64,000 bases of DNA from Podospora bellae-mahoneyi (GCF_035222275.1 NC_085884.1:2294001-2358000); one strand, 5' to 3'; counted from the stretch's first letter, positions 22,117 through 34,701 are shown. Notes: generated by a model not told the origin, from the letters alone. Translations and numbers: made by a program.

Positions 22117-22741
22117 GGCGCTTGTGCTGTTCTTGGTGATGTTGTGAGTTCAAACGTCGCCGGTCATCAGACAGCAAGCACTTAGGCGGCCGGCGGGTCG
22201 GGTACGTACCCGACATGGTGCTATTTTGTTGTTGACTTTGGGCAGTTAACGCCGGGTGTTTCTTTGTCGTGGCCTCCATTTGCTCGAGCCGGTTCCGGCA
22301 ACACAAACGGATTCTGCAGTATGGAACACAAAGGATGCGGTATCGTCGAGTACAAAGCCATGGATGCGTTTTGCATAGAAGTCAATGATTCTGAGATGCT
22401 CGTCTGGCATTGGATAATTAGTGGATGATGGAATGTGGGCAGATGCCAGCACGGTTAGGCAGCTGGACAGGGTTAGGGTCCATGTCCGACATGCCGACAA
22501 TAACGCTAAGAATGCCCCCTTTTTCGATCAAAATATTTGATCAGATGAAATTGCTGTCACTTGGTGTAACCGGATAGCCATCAGTCCCAATAAGCCAACT
22601 CAGAGCGAGTCAATATGTTCAGTCCGCGTTCGGTGTTCCCCACCTCCCCCTCCGCACGACCTCTTGATGATTTCACATTGCCAAATACACCAAAGTTGTC
22701 ATCACTTGCTGGGTATTGCAAATTGTCAGTCTTATTTTACA
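22117..22741. promoter_or_regulatory. divergent intergenic region, pseudokinase / Ayg1-type hydrolase
   Basis: These 625 bases separate two genes transcribed away from each other and must contain both promoters. A minus-strand frame at 22246-22500 begins on TTG and has no credible start. No distinct TATA box stands out. Confidence 0.5.
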
Positions 22742-24274
22742 ATGGGTGATAGTATTCCGGATACCAACGACGTGTCGGCGGCTGGTGACCGCGACATCGA
22801 AACCTACCACATCTCTTCCGCGCTGCACGCCCGCGCCGCCCATCATGAGTCTTTCCAGCAGCTGTGGGAGACGAAATGGAAAGGACCTGTATGTCAACAA
22901 GGGCCAATCCGGCCGTTCACAGCTAATCATCAACAGTGCGCCATGGGTGTCTACCCCTTCATGTTTGGTTGCATCACCGACTTTCAGCCGGTGGTTGACG
23001 CCATCATCGCTGTAAGCACCAACCCTTGGATGCAGCTCTTGGCCTTGTCTAACACCGCCGACAGAAAGGCCTAAAAGAGCCCTACGACTGGGATGAATAC
23101 GCTTCCATGTTCTTCCCTCAAGCGTTCAAGCTCGCCTTTACCGCCCGCCAAGCCGAACAAAACGGGGAAGAGGAAAAGGCTTGCGAGTTGTACCTGTCCG
23201 TTACCCCATCTCCCATTCCGTCCCAACTGTCTAACACAACCCCAAAGCCGAAGCTCAGCCCTTTACCGCATCGCGCGTTTCCCCGCCCCGCGCTCCCCCA
23301 AACAACACGAAGCCTGGAATCTAGGCAAACAAGTCTTCTACAAAGGCGCCTCGTATGTTCCCCCATTCCCCCATTCACCCACCCCACCATCCTTACTAAC
23401 CCCCCACAGCCTCCTCCCCATCCCCATCCTCCCCATCTCCATCCCCCACCCCAACCACCTTCCCTCCGAACCCCCTCTCATCCTCGCCTCCCTCCTCCTT
23501 CCCCCGTCTCCACACCCCCTCCCCCTCCTCATAATCCTAACCGGTCTCGACGGTTACCGCACGGAACTCTCAGCCTGGCAAACCCCCCTGTCCCGCTTCT
23601 CCATCGCAACCCTCGTTCTCGAAATCCCCGGAACAGGCGACTCCCCCTCCCTCCCCTCCGACCCCCTCTCCCCCGACCGCCTCATGTCCTCCCTCTTTTC
23701 CTACATCTCCACCGCCCTTCCCACCGTTAACTCTTCCAATGTCATCATCTGGGGCTTCTCCACAGGAGGGTACTACTCCCTCCGCGCAGCCCACACCCAT
23801 CCGTCCCACCTCCTCGGCTCTGTCTCCCTCGGCGGCGGCTGCCACCACATGTTTGACGAGACCTGGCTCCGCAACGTCAACCATTTGGAATACCCCTTCG
23901 ATCTAGTCCATACCCTCGCCCACAAGTTCGGTTACGGAGACGATCTAGACCAATTCATCAAAGAAGGCAAAAGCAAATTCAGTCTCCTCGACAGCGGGAT
24001 CCTGGATCAGGAAAGTTGCAAGACGTTGGTGGTCAATGGTGACTTGGACGAGATCTTCCCGGTGGAGGATTTGTATCTTGCCGTCAAGGACAGGAACGGG
24101 AATGTGAGAAAGAACACCGAGTTCAAGGTTGTCGAGGGGAGGAAGCACATGGGGGAGCCCGAGAGCTTTGGTGTTATTCTCGAGTGGATTCATAAGCTGT
24201 GGGGGTTGGAGGCGGGAGTGGACGAGTTCAAGAAGGGCGTTTTGGAAGGTTTGCCTTTCAAGCCGAAATATTGA
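22742..24274 (+). CDS. Ayg1-type alpha/beta hydrolase (five exons)
   Basis: Exons are 22742-22888, 22937-23011, 23065-23195, 23248-23352 and 23410-24274. The four introns (48-57 bp) have GT/AG ends and keep the frame, giving 440 aa. It resembles the fungal Ayg1 / FrsA-like hydrolases that shorten or deacylate polyketide pigments. Matching features are the N-terminal LWETKWKGP, TGLDGYR before the hydrolase core, EIPGTGDSP, the nucleophile elbow WGFSTGG (Ser270), an acid candidate in VNGDLDEIFP and the histidine in EGRKHMGEPES. No signal peptide is seen. It may tailor a polyketide in this neighbourhood, although no polyketide synthase is present in the window. Family assignment rests on motif order recalled from Ayg1 proteins. 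Confidence 0.87.
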
Positions 24275-24554
24275 AGGTGGTGATGAGACTTGAGCAAGTT
24301 GTTGCATCGAATACCATGGCAAAGAAGCTGTGGCTGTGGAGAAGCTTACAAAGGTTTTGGCCCCATTTTCAAGCAAATGCTAATGCACATGGTGATAATG
24401 TTTCTATATTGTCAAAAGCCAGGAAAAAAAAGGAGAGAACCAATACGGAGCCCTTTATTTATCTTATCAATAACCCCCCCCCCTCCCCCCGCCCCCATGA
24501 TATAGAATATAATTATATTGGGAACGATGATTACTAAGGGTTGAAAGATATTCA
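24275..24554. other. 3' flank with poly-C run
   Basis: This sequence follows the hydrolase stop. A nearly pure C tract (about 24474-24495) follows a T-rich stretch that could hold the transcript end. No gene is seen. Confidence 0.4.
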
Positions 24555-24755
24555 ATAGGCTTTAAAAGATAGTTAAGAGGCATTCAAAGATAGTTAAAAG
24601 GCGGTAAAAGGTAGTTAAAGGGGTTAGAAGAGAGTTAAGAGCCGTTAAAATAATAATGAACAGGCCTTTAAAGATAGGTAAACAAGCTTAAAAGTCAATT
24701 TGAAGGCCTTAAAGAATAATGTAAAGGCGTTTAAAGATAACTTAAAAGCTTATTA
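24555..24755 (+). repeat. degenerate 21-bp tandem repeat (about 9 units)
   Basis: Consecutive units of 20-22 bp fit the consensus AGGCcTTTAAAGATAGTTAAA. Clear units are AGGCTTTAAAAGATAGTTAA, AGGCATTCAAAGATAGTTAA and AGGCCTTTAAAGATAGGTAA. The same unit appears in two other intergenic places in the window (8917-8985 and 46795-46960). It is too diverged to be a fresh minisatellite. Confidence 0.75.
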
Positions 24756-24850
24756 TTTTTCTTTCAGGACCTAAAAACACCCGCTTATATCGCTGTACGC
24801 GCTCTCACCCGCAAGTCGCATCTCCCACTGATTAATCAACCAGGCTTGGA

Positions 24851-25390
24851 CTAATGGCTCTTGCGCCTCAACACCGAAAGCTTTTCAAAATCGTTCTGAA
24901 CCACTGCCAGTTCCTGCTCCAGTCGTACCTTGTGAGATTCAAGTTTGGCAATCTTAATGTCACACCGCGCTCTTTCTCTGTCCATAAAGGCGACAGTTTC
25001 TGGCAAAATATTGTCCGTACGATCGTTCCAAGCCTTTAGCGCATCCGTTTCGGCTTTCGTCGACTTCAAGTGTTCAAGGGTGAAGTTGCATGTCTTAAGC
25101 GCCTTACGCTTGAGGTGCCGCTCCATGTATTTGAGGATGAAGGCATCGCGCGAAGGGTCATATGGCTCGTCGTTGTCGACTTGCTTGTCGTCTGGGCCGG
25201 CTTCTTTTGCTATGCCTTTTCCCTTGACATCTGGTTAAACATTGCTTAGCCGTTCGAACCATGCGAAGGGCGCTGTTGGAGATGTAAGCAAACCTTTCAC
25301 TGGTGTCGAGTTGTCGGAGGCAGCTTTCTTGTCTTGGAGGCCAACCTCCTCCTTGGTCGAGGCTTCATCACGAATCGTTTGCTGATCCAT
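24851..25390 (-). pseudogene. coiled-coil protein gene with one in-frame stop
   Basis: From the ATG at 25390 (MDQQTIRDEAS) the frame runs to a TAA at 25235-25237 and then resumes in the same phase (DVKGKGIAKEAGPDDK..) to 24851. The second part is a long amphipathic helix (ETVAFMDRERARCDIKIAKL, VRLEQELAVVQNDFEKL) typical of coiled coils. Without the stop the protein would have about 179 aa. CAA to TAA (a CpA-to-TpA change) would explain it, and no acceptable intron covers the stop. Alternatively these are two short genes. The family is not recognised. Confidence 0.5.
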
Positions 25391-25898
25391 TACCGTAGTG
25401 TTTCTTGGTAGCTCTTGCAACAAAGTCTGTAGTTGAAATTGAAACTGGGTGGCTAAGTCTGTGGTGGAACTGTGAAGATGGTGTTGGAGTTGAGGAAGAA
25501 AGGGAAGAGGAAGAGTTGACAGATGGGAGTGGGAGATAAGCTGCTGAGTTGCTGTGTCCGGGTCCGAGCAGGCGGCGTCTTGCCACACAATTCCATGGGA
25601 AAGCACAGGGGTTAGCACAGCTGTGCAAACCGTGGATCGAAATGATGGAGGGTACGATCCAAAATGACGGCCGTGGAAGATCATGGAGACGGCATCTAGG
25701 AAAGAACCCCTCGGCACAAGAAACCTCCGCGGACTCGCCCAGGGAAGTCACACACCTCAGCGTTTAGCGGACGAGTCCCTTCAACTTCATGAGGAGGAGC
25801 GAGACCGCTGTTCTTTGTTACTATGCACGTTATGCAGCTTCCTCCACCTCTTCACAACAGCCATATATTGCCAACTCACAGTAAACCCAGCCGCTCAA
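25391..25898. other. intergenic, no gene seen
   Basis: This lies between the broken coiled-coil gene and the 3' end of the methyltransferase. Minus-strand frames extend upstream of 25390 to 25717 but look like leader sequence (Ser/Leu/Pro/Gln-rich) rather than protein. Confidence 0.4.
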
Positions 25899-26693
25899 CT
25901 AACCCTCCACCCCCAACTTCTTCGGCCCCCTCGCAACAAAAATCATCATACTCCCCACCACCTCCACCTCCACCTCCTCAAAAGCCGCCTTAAGCCCCTC
26001 CTCCAACTGTGCCCTTGTATCTCTCTCATTCCCAAAAACCTTATAAACCCGATTATACAACCACAACGTATACCTCACCCTCACCCCCGCCAGTCCCCGG
26101 GCTTGATACTCCCTCCCGGGCAAAATAGTACACCCAACCAGCACCCCATCCCCCCTCAACAACCTCGCCGCCATCCCAAAAACCCCATTTTTACCCTCCG
26201 GTGCCTTGGTCCGCAGACAATGAAAAAGGTTAAACATCGTCACAACATCATACCTCCTCTCCCCCAAACTCTTGGGTATATCCCCATCCAGCACATCATG
26301 AAGTACCGTCTCGACCGTAGCCAGCTCTCCCAACCGGCCATTCACACCCTCAATCCTCCTCCTTGCCTTCTTCAGCGTAGAAAGATTATTATCCATCAAC
26401 GTGATCCTCATCGACTGCCTATTCCCCAGACAGGATTTCAGCGCCTCCGCAACAAAAAACCCCGTCCCGGCACCAACGTCGAGATGCTCCCAGCATCTGG
26501 CTTCTGTGTGTTCTGACGGCGAGAAGTATTTCTGGAATAGTGGGAGTTGGACAGACTTTGTAGGGCAGCGCCATATTCGCGTCATGTTGTGGCCCAAGAC
26601 GTGGATGTCGTAGTAGGAGAGTGTGAAGGCGTTGTAGTAGGTTGAGGTGGGGGGCTTGCGGCCGTTGGGTGGGGGGTTCTCGTGGAGAGTCAT
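25899..26693 (-). CDS. SAM-dependent class I methyltransferase
   Basis: The protein has 264 aa, one exon, ATG at 26693. Motif I is LDVGAGTGFF (71-80), followed by an acidic residue after beta-2 (ITLMDNNL) and a motif-IV-like block RYDVVTMFNLFHCL. The region after it (GMAARLLRGDGVLVGCTILP) fits motif VI of small-molecule methyltransferases. Fungal proteins of this type often methylate metabolites. The position between a hydrolase and an FMO supports a tailoring role, but the substrate is unknown. No signal peptide is seen, so it is probably cytosolic. Confidence 0.87.
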   Translation of the reverse strand: MTLHENPPPNGRKPPTSTYYNAFTLSYYDIHVLGHNMTRIWRCPTKSVQLPLFQKYFSPSEHTEARCWEHLDVGAGTGFFVAEALKSCLGNRQSMRITLMDNNLSTLKKARRRIEGVNGRLGELATVETVLHDVLDGDIPKSLGERRYDVVTMFNLFHCLRTKAPEGKNGVFGMAARLLRGDGVLVGCTILPGREYQARGLAGVRVRYTLWLYNRVYKVFGNERDTRAQLEEGLKAAFEEVEVEVVGSMMIFVARGPKKLGVEG

Positions 26694-27365
26694 GGGAAAT
26701 CGTGGGATTGGTTAGAGGGCTTGGGGGCGTCGTCGAAGGGTGTCAAAGTGGTGATGGAGGGGGTTTGGACGCCGGTCAATGGGCGCGCTCGTGTCTTTTG
26801 AGGGTGTTGGTCTTTACTGACGATGCCTTGCCAGTTTTCCTTGTTGCTTTTTCGCCAAAGGGATATGTCCCAAAAATCCTTAAAAATGCAACAAAACCCG
26901 GTGAATATAGCGGTATCTCAGTGAGGAGAGAGAGGAGCAACTGTGGACAGGTGTGTAAGGTAAAGTTCAATTGCTCCGAGAGGCAGTGAATGAAGGAAGG
27001 CGTGAGACGGAAATAGAAGCATGGAAGCCGCGTTGCGCCTCGTGGTCTTCACTATCTCCGTGGTCAGCGGCCATGGTGAATATCTCGGTTCCACTTTGGC
27101 GTTGCGATATGGTATAGTTGTCACTTGCGGGAAATCTTGGTAGTTGTGGACAGATATATGTATATAAATAAGGCCGAAGGCCGGTGGTTCGAATTTCATC
27201 CGATATCTCCTCAACAATTGGATCAACTCGGGCCACGTCGTTAAACGGGAAAAGAAGCGCCTGGCGTGACATGGCAAACTTGCGGCTCGGAGTGTGTCAA
27301 AGTGTGCAAGCGCTGCAATTCATCGCTGTCATTACTGGGTATAGACGCCTCAGAATACTCACCAT
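26694..27365. other. intergenic, methyltransferase promoter
   Basis: This contains the upstream region of the minus-strand methyltransferase and the 3' flank of the FMO gene. A 101-codon minus-strand frame from the ATG at 27272 has no recognisable feature. I do not call it a gene. Confidence 0.45.
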
Positions 27366-28944
<1,579 letters not shown>

Positions 28945-30100
28945 GGTTGGTTTGACTGGAAAAACGAAGATATCGCATAAAATGTGTCGGTGGTGATGTT
29001 TTGGAGCCGCGTGGCATTATGTATGTCTGCCACCTAGCCGTCCGGCCGTGTGGGTCGGGGTGTGATCCGGGCCAAGCCGGGGGTGGTTCGGGAACGGCCC
29101 ACCCTGGCGTATTGTGTTATATCACGCCATCGCTGCGATGGGGAGGTGAACGACGCTTTTCCACAGTGACGGGGGACGAAGCTGACCGGGAAAAAATCCG
29201 AACTGATTTTTTGCTAGGGCAGAAGTATTTTGAAAGAAAAACGACAAAGACGAAGTCGACACCGGTGGTGGTGATTTGGTAGCGCCTGTGGCTGGCAAAC
29301 AGAAAAAACAAAAATGTTGGTATGCTAACAAACAACTACCGGTGACGTTTGGTGTTCGGTGAGCCAGGCTGCAGCGTTCCTGCTAAGACCTTCCCGATTC
29401 GCCCAGGCGTGGTCTGGGCCCTGTCAAATCGTCCCCCGTTTCCCAACTGCCTTCCATCTCCCCGACACCAGTTTCCTTTTCGTTAGACTAATGGCACATT
29501 GTGAACCAGTCATTGTTACAAGCTTCAAATTTTGCCATTACGCAGCTATCCAGTTTCTTGGTATCGCCACGACTCGATACCTGTTCCTGGATGCAGTAGT
29601 CGATTCTACCACAAACTTGACTTGGACGAGTTCAATGACACAGAGGCAGTATGCTTTCTCGACAAGGCCAGAAACGAACAGCAACTCTGACATTCCTTGA
29701 GGACTCTCCTCCTATCAGGCCCCAACATGATCCACCCTACACCACACCACATCTCATCCCATCCCACAATGAATGCCGACTGGGCACCAGCACTACTTAT
29801 CAACGCTCTCCGAGCCCGGTCTCCGGGACGCCTTGCAGCGACTGGTCCCCGCGAATGCGGGTGTTCCGCCTGTACCACCCAACTAGCGGGTCCGCACGTG
29901 GGAACTGCATCTCGATGCCATCCACGGCCTGGATCACGTCAACGCTGGCAACAAGGGTTCCGACCGTTGGCTCCCGCGCCCCGAGCTGATCTTTGATCGG
30001 CAGTCGCTGTCGATAAAAGCAATGCCACGTCTCCCTGTTTCTGTCACTGATTCCTCGGTGTCATCTAGCTCTTCAACCACACCGCCAAGCCTCGGACAAC
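28945..30100. promoter_or_regulatory. divergent intergenic region, FMO / MFS transporter
   Basis: These 1156 bases lie between two genes that diverge, so coordinated control is possible. A TATA-like CGATAAAAGC lies near 30010, upstream of the transporter ATG. Several short open frames are unsupported. Confidence 0.5.
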
Positions 30101-31906
30101 ATGGTTCAACCATCCGTCAAAATGGACACCAAGAAGAGCGGGAACGACGTGGACTCTGGGACATCCTCTTCTGTTGAAGAAGGATGGACAGAGTGGGATG
30201 AGACCAAGGCCCGGAGGAAGTCCGTTTGTCTTATCTTCCGTCTACTACGAAGCGCGGCGCTGACATCGTGCGTAGGGTTGACTTTTCCGTTTTGCCATTG
30301 TTGTTCCTTGGGCTTCTAGTCTTTCAGCTTGACCGGATGAACATTGCTAGCGCCTTGACTGGTGGCTTTGCAGAGGATATTGGTGTCTCGTTGGATACCA
30401 TCAATGCTGGCAACCAGATGATGTTTGCTGGTATTGTGCTGTTGGAAATTCCATCCAACCTTGCCCTTCAAAAGGTATGATCAAAGATGACGCTCAACGA
30501 TAAGCATTTGATGACCCCGTATTGCTAGCTCGGACCAAGGAAATGGATCGCAGGTCAAGTCCTGGCGTTTGGTACTGTGGCCTCACTGCAAATCTTCATC
30601 CATAACAAGGCCGGGTTCCTGGCCTCTCGGCTCATACTCGGCTTCTGCGAATCTGGCTACATCCCCGGTGCCATCTACACCCTCTCAACATGGTATGCCA
30701 AGCGAGAATTGGCCAAGCGGGTTGCTATTCTGTTCTTTGGCATGTTTGGCGCGAATGCAATTAGCCCGTTGTTGGCCACCGGCATCCTGAAATTGGACGG
30801 TGCTGGGGGCTTGCATGGATGGCAATGGCTCTTTCTTCGTATGTTTTTCATCCCGACCTTGCCTCCGATTCGATGCTGACTGATCTTAGTTGAGGGCCTT
30901 TTTACCATTGTGGTCTCGTTCATTCTCATCTTCTTCCTCCCCGGATCTCCTGACATGCCAAGGCCGCTTCTCAGCCCAGGCCTGATCAGGTTTGATTCGA
31001 ACGACCGCGATATTCTCCAGAAGAGGCTCGAAAGGGACGATAATGAGAAGAAGGGAGGTGCGCAGGGAATGGAAATTCCCCTGCAGCTGGTGTGGAAGAC
31101 TGTCACCCATTTTCGGCGGTGGCCACATTTCATTTCTACCTTTTGCCTGTTCTCAACATGGAGTTCTTTGACCACCTACACACCTTCCATCTTGAAGTGA
31201 GTTATCCCCGCATATCCGTCTTTTAGCTAGGCTAAATATCTGACTGCAAACAGATCTCTGGGCTGGGATACTATTGCTGCGAATGCTTTGGCTGCCGTTG
31301 GTGCTTCCCTTTCGCTGGTCTTTGTTTTCATCTTTGCATACATCAGTGACAAAACCAACGTCCGCGGTGGCACTGTCATCCTTGCACAGGTCTGCTTTCT
31401 GATCACGTTGATCGTGGCAAGAGAAGTCCATCCACATGTCGGCCAATGGTCACGATGGGCTTTGTGGACAGCTGTCAACGCGCTGGCCGTGGGGTATCAC
31501 CCTGTCCACAACACATGGCTCCAACTCAACTGCAGAAGTCCAGGTGAACGGAGTATCAGTATTGCGTGAGTTCTTCTAGACCAAAAACAAACTTGCGGGG
31601 TTTTGCTGACAGGTGCAGGATGTGGGTCATGTCTGCCATTAGCGGGCTGATGGTTGGCACACAGTATTATCAGGCCAAGGATAGACCATTGTAAGCTGTG
31701 CTGCTCACTGCTGCACCTTGATCTATGCTAACGTTGTGTGCCTTAGTTACTCCAACGGTCTCCGCATTCAGATCATCATGGTGTCTGTTGGTATCGTCTT
31801 TGCCATCCTGCAGGTTGGGATTTACAAGGTGCATAATAAGAGAGTGGCTGAGGGGAAACATGAAGCTGATGAGGATGGTCAGGAGCCACAGATTTATGTC
31901 CCATGA
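30101..31906 (+). CDS. MFS transporter, Dal5/allantoate-permease type (seven exons)
   Basis: Exons are 30101-30219, 30276-30474, 30529-30838, 30890-31196, 31254-31565, 31619-31690 and 31747-31906. All six introns are 51-57 bp with GT/AG ends and conserve phase, giving 492 aa. The start of helix 1, KVDFSVLPLLF, followed by FQLDRMNIASA, is the hallmark of the anion:cation symporter (Dal5/Tna1/Vht1) branch. A loop after helix 2-3 (LGPRKWIAGQV), RLILGFCESGYIPGAIYTLSTWY and the SISIAMWVMSAISG region agree. It probably imports an organic anion or vitamin-like compound at the plasma membrane. In this setting it might serve a metabolite cluster. Confidence 0.92.
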
Positions 31907-32079
31907 GTGGCGGATTTGGCTCATGTTGTAAGAGGGGTGCATTCGTATTGGAGAAGCGTGCAGTTTTCGTTTTATTTCACTCGTGGTTTAAGTGACAAAA
32001 TCTGGTGGTGGACCTTCATGACCCTGACGGGGAATGAATAAGCTTCGTCGATCCAATCTCCTCGAAGTGAAACAGATTT

Positions 32080-32700
32080 CTAGTATGTCTTGCAACGTGC
32101 TCGTGGTTCAGATAAAGTTTCGATGCGTCCAAACCCAAAGATCGATGTGTCAGCCGACTTGCCGTGGCCAAGATTTCTCAAATCAGCATCTGTGAACTGG
32201 ATGGTTTTGTCTTTAAACAAGTGCGCGTCGTTGGTGACTTTTCCAAGAGCTCCAAGGGGTGGGATAGAAGAAAGGAGGATGCCATCTCGCGTAACGATGT
32301 AAGGAACCAGCATCCTGACTTCGAGACTTGGAAAGAAAGAATAGTCCTTACATTGCTTACCGTCCTGCCCCAATTGGTCTTCAAGAGACAAATTCCATCC
32401 ACGCCATCGCATTATCGCAATGATATCAACCACAACCAACAGAGAAACAATTTTACCAATTGCAGACTTGGCATCAGGTGTTGCCAGAAAGCGCACCATA
32501 GAACGAAGAGTCCCAAGTACAAAGACCCAGGATATGCCCCTCCGGTTAAGGTTGTGTAACATCTCACTTTTCCCGGGCTCCGGATAGAGCCAATAAGCTG
32601 TTCTGAATCGTCCAAGACCCAGCGAGCGGCGGACTATGGCTATTTTGCGTGCCGGCAGATATGGGTAACTCTCCTTGTGTAACCAAGCATAACCTATCCT
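32080..32700 (-). pseudogene. orphan C-terminal fragment of an unknown protein
   Basis: The minus-strand frame is open through here without a plausible ATG and looks protein-like from about 32690 to its stop at 32080: SLGLGRFRTAYWLYPEPG, then a hydrophobic helix (AIGKIVSLLVVVDIIAIMRW), WNLSLEDQLG and the tail FGFGRIETLSEPRARCKTY. The upstream part of the frame overlaps the next gene and is not real. It appears to be the C-terminal third of a larger fungal protein. A GTAAGC near 32360 could mark an intron. The function is unknown. Confidence 0.4.
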
Positions 32701-32716
32701 ATCATTCCCCCACCCC

Positions 32717-33289
32717 CTAAGGACCCCCCTGCCACCCATCCCATTCCTCCGTCCAGCTCTCCTCCAGACCCGTCTTCTCATAGTACTCACTCCCAAACCG
32801 CAACGGCAAGCAAACCCCGTACGCAATTTTTTCTCCCTGCACACTCACCGGCGGGTGAATAAAACACGCCAACCCCTCCCTACACTCCCGTTTGTCCTCC
32901 CCCCCGCACCAATCGTCATTAGGTTGGCAAATCCCAGGACCATCACAGGAGGGACCGCAGCCGCTATTGCGGGGATCGTCAGTGCAGTATTCTACTCTCT
33001 CGTCGCAGTTGTCGTAGAGGTCCCATCCGGCGCATTTTGTGTAGATTTTTTGCGTGGAGAGGTCGATTAGTTGGCAGGTGCCTGGGCAGCCGGTCCAGGA
33101 GGGGTCTTTGAGGGTTGTCCAGCGGGTGCAGGTTGGGAAGAGGGGGATGCATGTTAGGGGCGGGGCGCAGTCGCCGAGGTCGTAGTTACAGGGAGCGTTG
33201 ATCTCGGAAGGGGGGGTGGTGGTGTTGGGAAGGGGGGTTGAGAGGGTGGTTGGGAGGAGGGGGAGGAAGAGGATGGTTGGGAGCTTCAT
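32717..33289 (-). CDS. small secreted cysteine-rich protein
   Basis: The protein has 190 aa and one exon. It begins MKLPTILFLPLLPTTLSTPL, a classical signal peptide with cleavage likely after about residue 17. The mature part has 16 cysteines in pairs (CNYDLGDC, CPGTC, CAGWDLYDNC, CGPSC, CREGLAC), which suggests up to eight disulfides, and an acidic, Trp-rich tail. There is no transmembrane anchor. Size, secretion and cysteine content resemble fungal effector-like or cell-surface proteins. No named domain is recognised. Confidence 0.8.
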   Translation of the reverse strand: MKLPTILFLPLLPTTLSTPLPNTTTPPSEINAPCNYDLGDCAPPLTCIPLFPTCTRWTTLKDPSWTGCPGTCQLIDLSTQKIYTKCAGWDLYDNCDERVEYCTDDPRNSGCGPSCDGPGICQPNDDWCGGEDKRECREGLACFIHPPVSVQGEKIAYGVCLPLRFGSEYYEKTGLEESWTEEWDGWQGGP

Positions 33290-33928
33290 TTGGGGTGGCG
33301 GTGGGAGGGGAGGTGAGGTTGAAAGTTAGCTGCCTAGGCAAGGGTCGCATGGTGGTGTTAAATACTTGGTTGGAGGCATGGGAGGAATGTGGATTGATGT
33401 AATGTTGTGGTGGGTATGCAATATCTTCATTGCTCGTCTATGGCTTTAACCGGGCTGACTTGATGAAAAATGCAACTGTTGGTCGCGGAGGGTGAATCCT
33501 TTTTGCGGAGTTGTTGCCTCCTTTGTGTGGCATGAAGGAAGTCAGTACCAAGCATAAACGGAAGAGAGTTGCTACACTGCACCTGTTCAAACACTGGACG
33601 CCTTTCTCAAGGGAATTCATCGATGAGTTGCTGTCAGAGAGTTTGGATCAAATGTCTGGTCGCGCCACAAACCACGTCTGTGTGGCGGTTGGAACCAACC
33701 CAATTCTTTCCCCAGGCAGCAGCCTAGTGGCCTCCGCTGCCTCAGAGCTTCCAGGTTGCGTTGCAAGATTGTGGCATGTATCAACGTCCACCTAGGGAAG
33801 CCATCTGATGGTGGAAAGGCTAGACAGGATATCGGGGAGTCATGATAAAAAGGCTTGGTGAATACTGCAACTTGTTTTGCTTTCTTCTTCTTTTTCATTA
33901 CCGAACAATTCAACTAACAACCGGGAAG
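33290..33928. other. divergent intergenic region
   Basis: This lies between the secreted protein (minus) and the CPxCG/CW-type gene (plus). Short frames on both strands have no support. A CT-rich stretch near 33875-33895 precedes the plus-strand gene. Confidence 0.4.
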
Positions 33929-34701
33929 ATGAGTCCCTACATCATCTGCTGTCCTATCTGCGGATGGAGAATATACGACATAGGTGCCGGCTGGAGAAAC
34001 GAATTTCGTGGTCGTGAGTCTATCTGTGTGCTCAACAGAGTACATCTCTGCTAACTCCCGTAGTTTGCATCACACCAAAGAAGGGAAAGATTTACCTGAC
34101 TGGACTCGGCGTCTATGACGACCCTAGCAGCGGCGGCTTTATTGCCCCACGAAATACAGCTGCCAGATATGACGACGGATACACCAGGCCTCAGAAGGAT
34201 CAATTCGATACCCATAGGCTGTGTACTGGCAAGCGCGGCTTCGCAATTCACGATGCTTGTTGGCTCCTCCCCCAGCAAGCCATGTCAACAGCCGCGGTCC
34301 CCCTTGACCGGGTTTTCTATTCTCTTGACTCAGCCAAAGACTCGTATAAGCCCCCTAGGTCCGAATGGGCCTACGAGCAACACGGAGAAGAGGACAGCCT
34401 GTTTCCTTGGGAGATCAATGGACGCGATGATGAAGCAGAGGATGCGCCTTGGACCGCTGACCCACGTAAGGTGAATGTTCAAACGATACTAGACGTAATC
34501 AGACTCACCGAGAGATTTCCAGACGACGCCAAAGCCAAAAACCTGACCACCGAGCTATCAGACCTGGTCGGAGAGTTTTCTTGGCTTTTTGAGGCCTTTC
34601 TGGATGACAATCGGTGCCCAAGGGACTGGAAATTGCTGTCCCAACTACTCGCCGACAAAAAAAAGCACCATCATCACTCCGTTTACTCGAAGGGGGCTTG
34701 A
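33929..34701 (+). CDS. fungal CPxCG / CW-LL type protein, probably truncated
   Basis: Exons are 33929-34013 and 34064-34701; the 50-bp intron has GTGAGT and CTAAC..TAG signals. The protein has 240 aa. The start CCPICGW (about 7-13) with a Trp-rich segment, then YLTGLGVYDD, a tyrosine/arginine block and GFAIHDACWLL, form an order I recall from a large fungal family of unknown function, often next to F-box proteins. The frame ends at 34701 soon after an A8 run (about 34657-34664). Another frame continues protein-like text (GLEIRRHIWSRIVKLLPLI..) to 34819, so a 1-base change probably cut off the C-terminus. An LTR insertion follows 124 bp later. Coding status is likely; function unknown. Confidence 0.65.

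Noticed and set aside
22246-22500. Minus-strand frame with an apparent signal peptide
   Set aside because: Its first codon is TTG, no ATG precedes the hydrophobic part, and it sits in a divergent promoter region.
24471-24500. Poly-C tract as an assembly gap or telomere-like repeat
   Set aside because: It is a simple C-rich run without a telomeric unit.
26967-27272. 101-codon minus-strand gene
   Set aside because: It has an ATG but no recognisable feature, and lies between the FMO 3' end and the methyltransferase promoter.
29606-29989. Several overlapping frames of 90-112 codons
   Set aside because: They overlap one another on both strands in a divergent promoter and show no family features.
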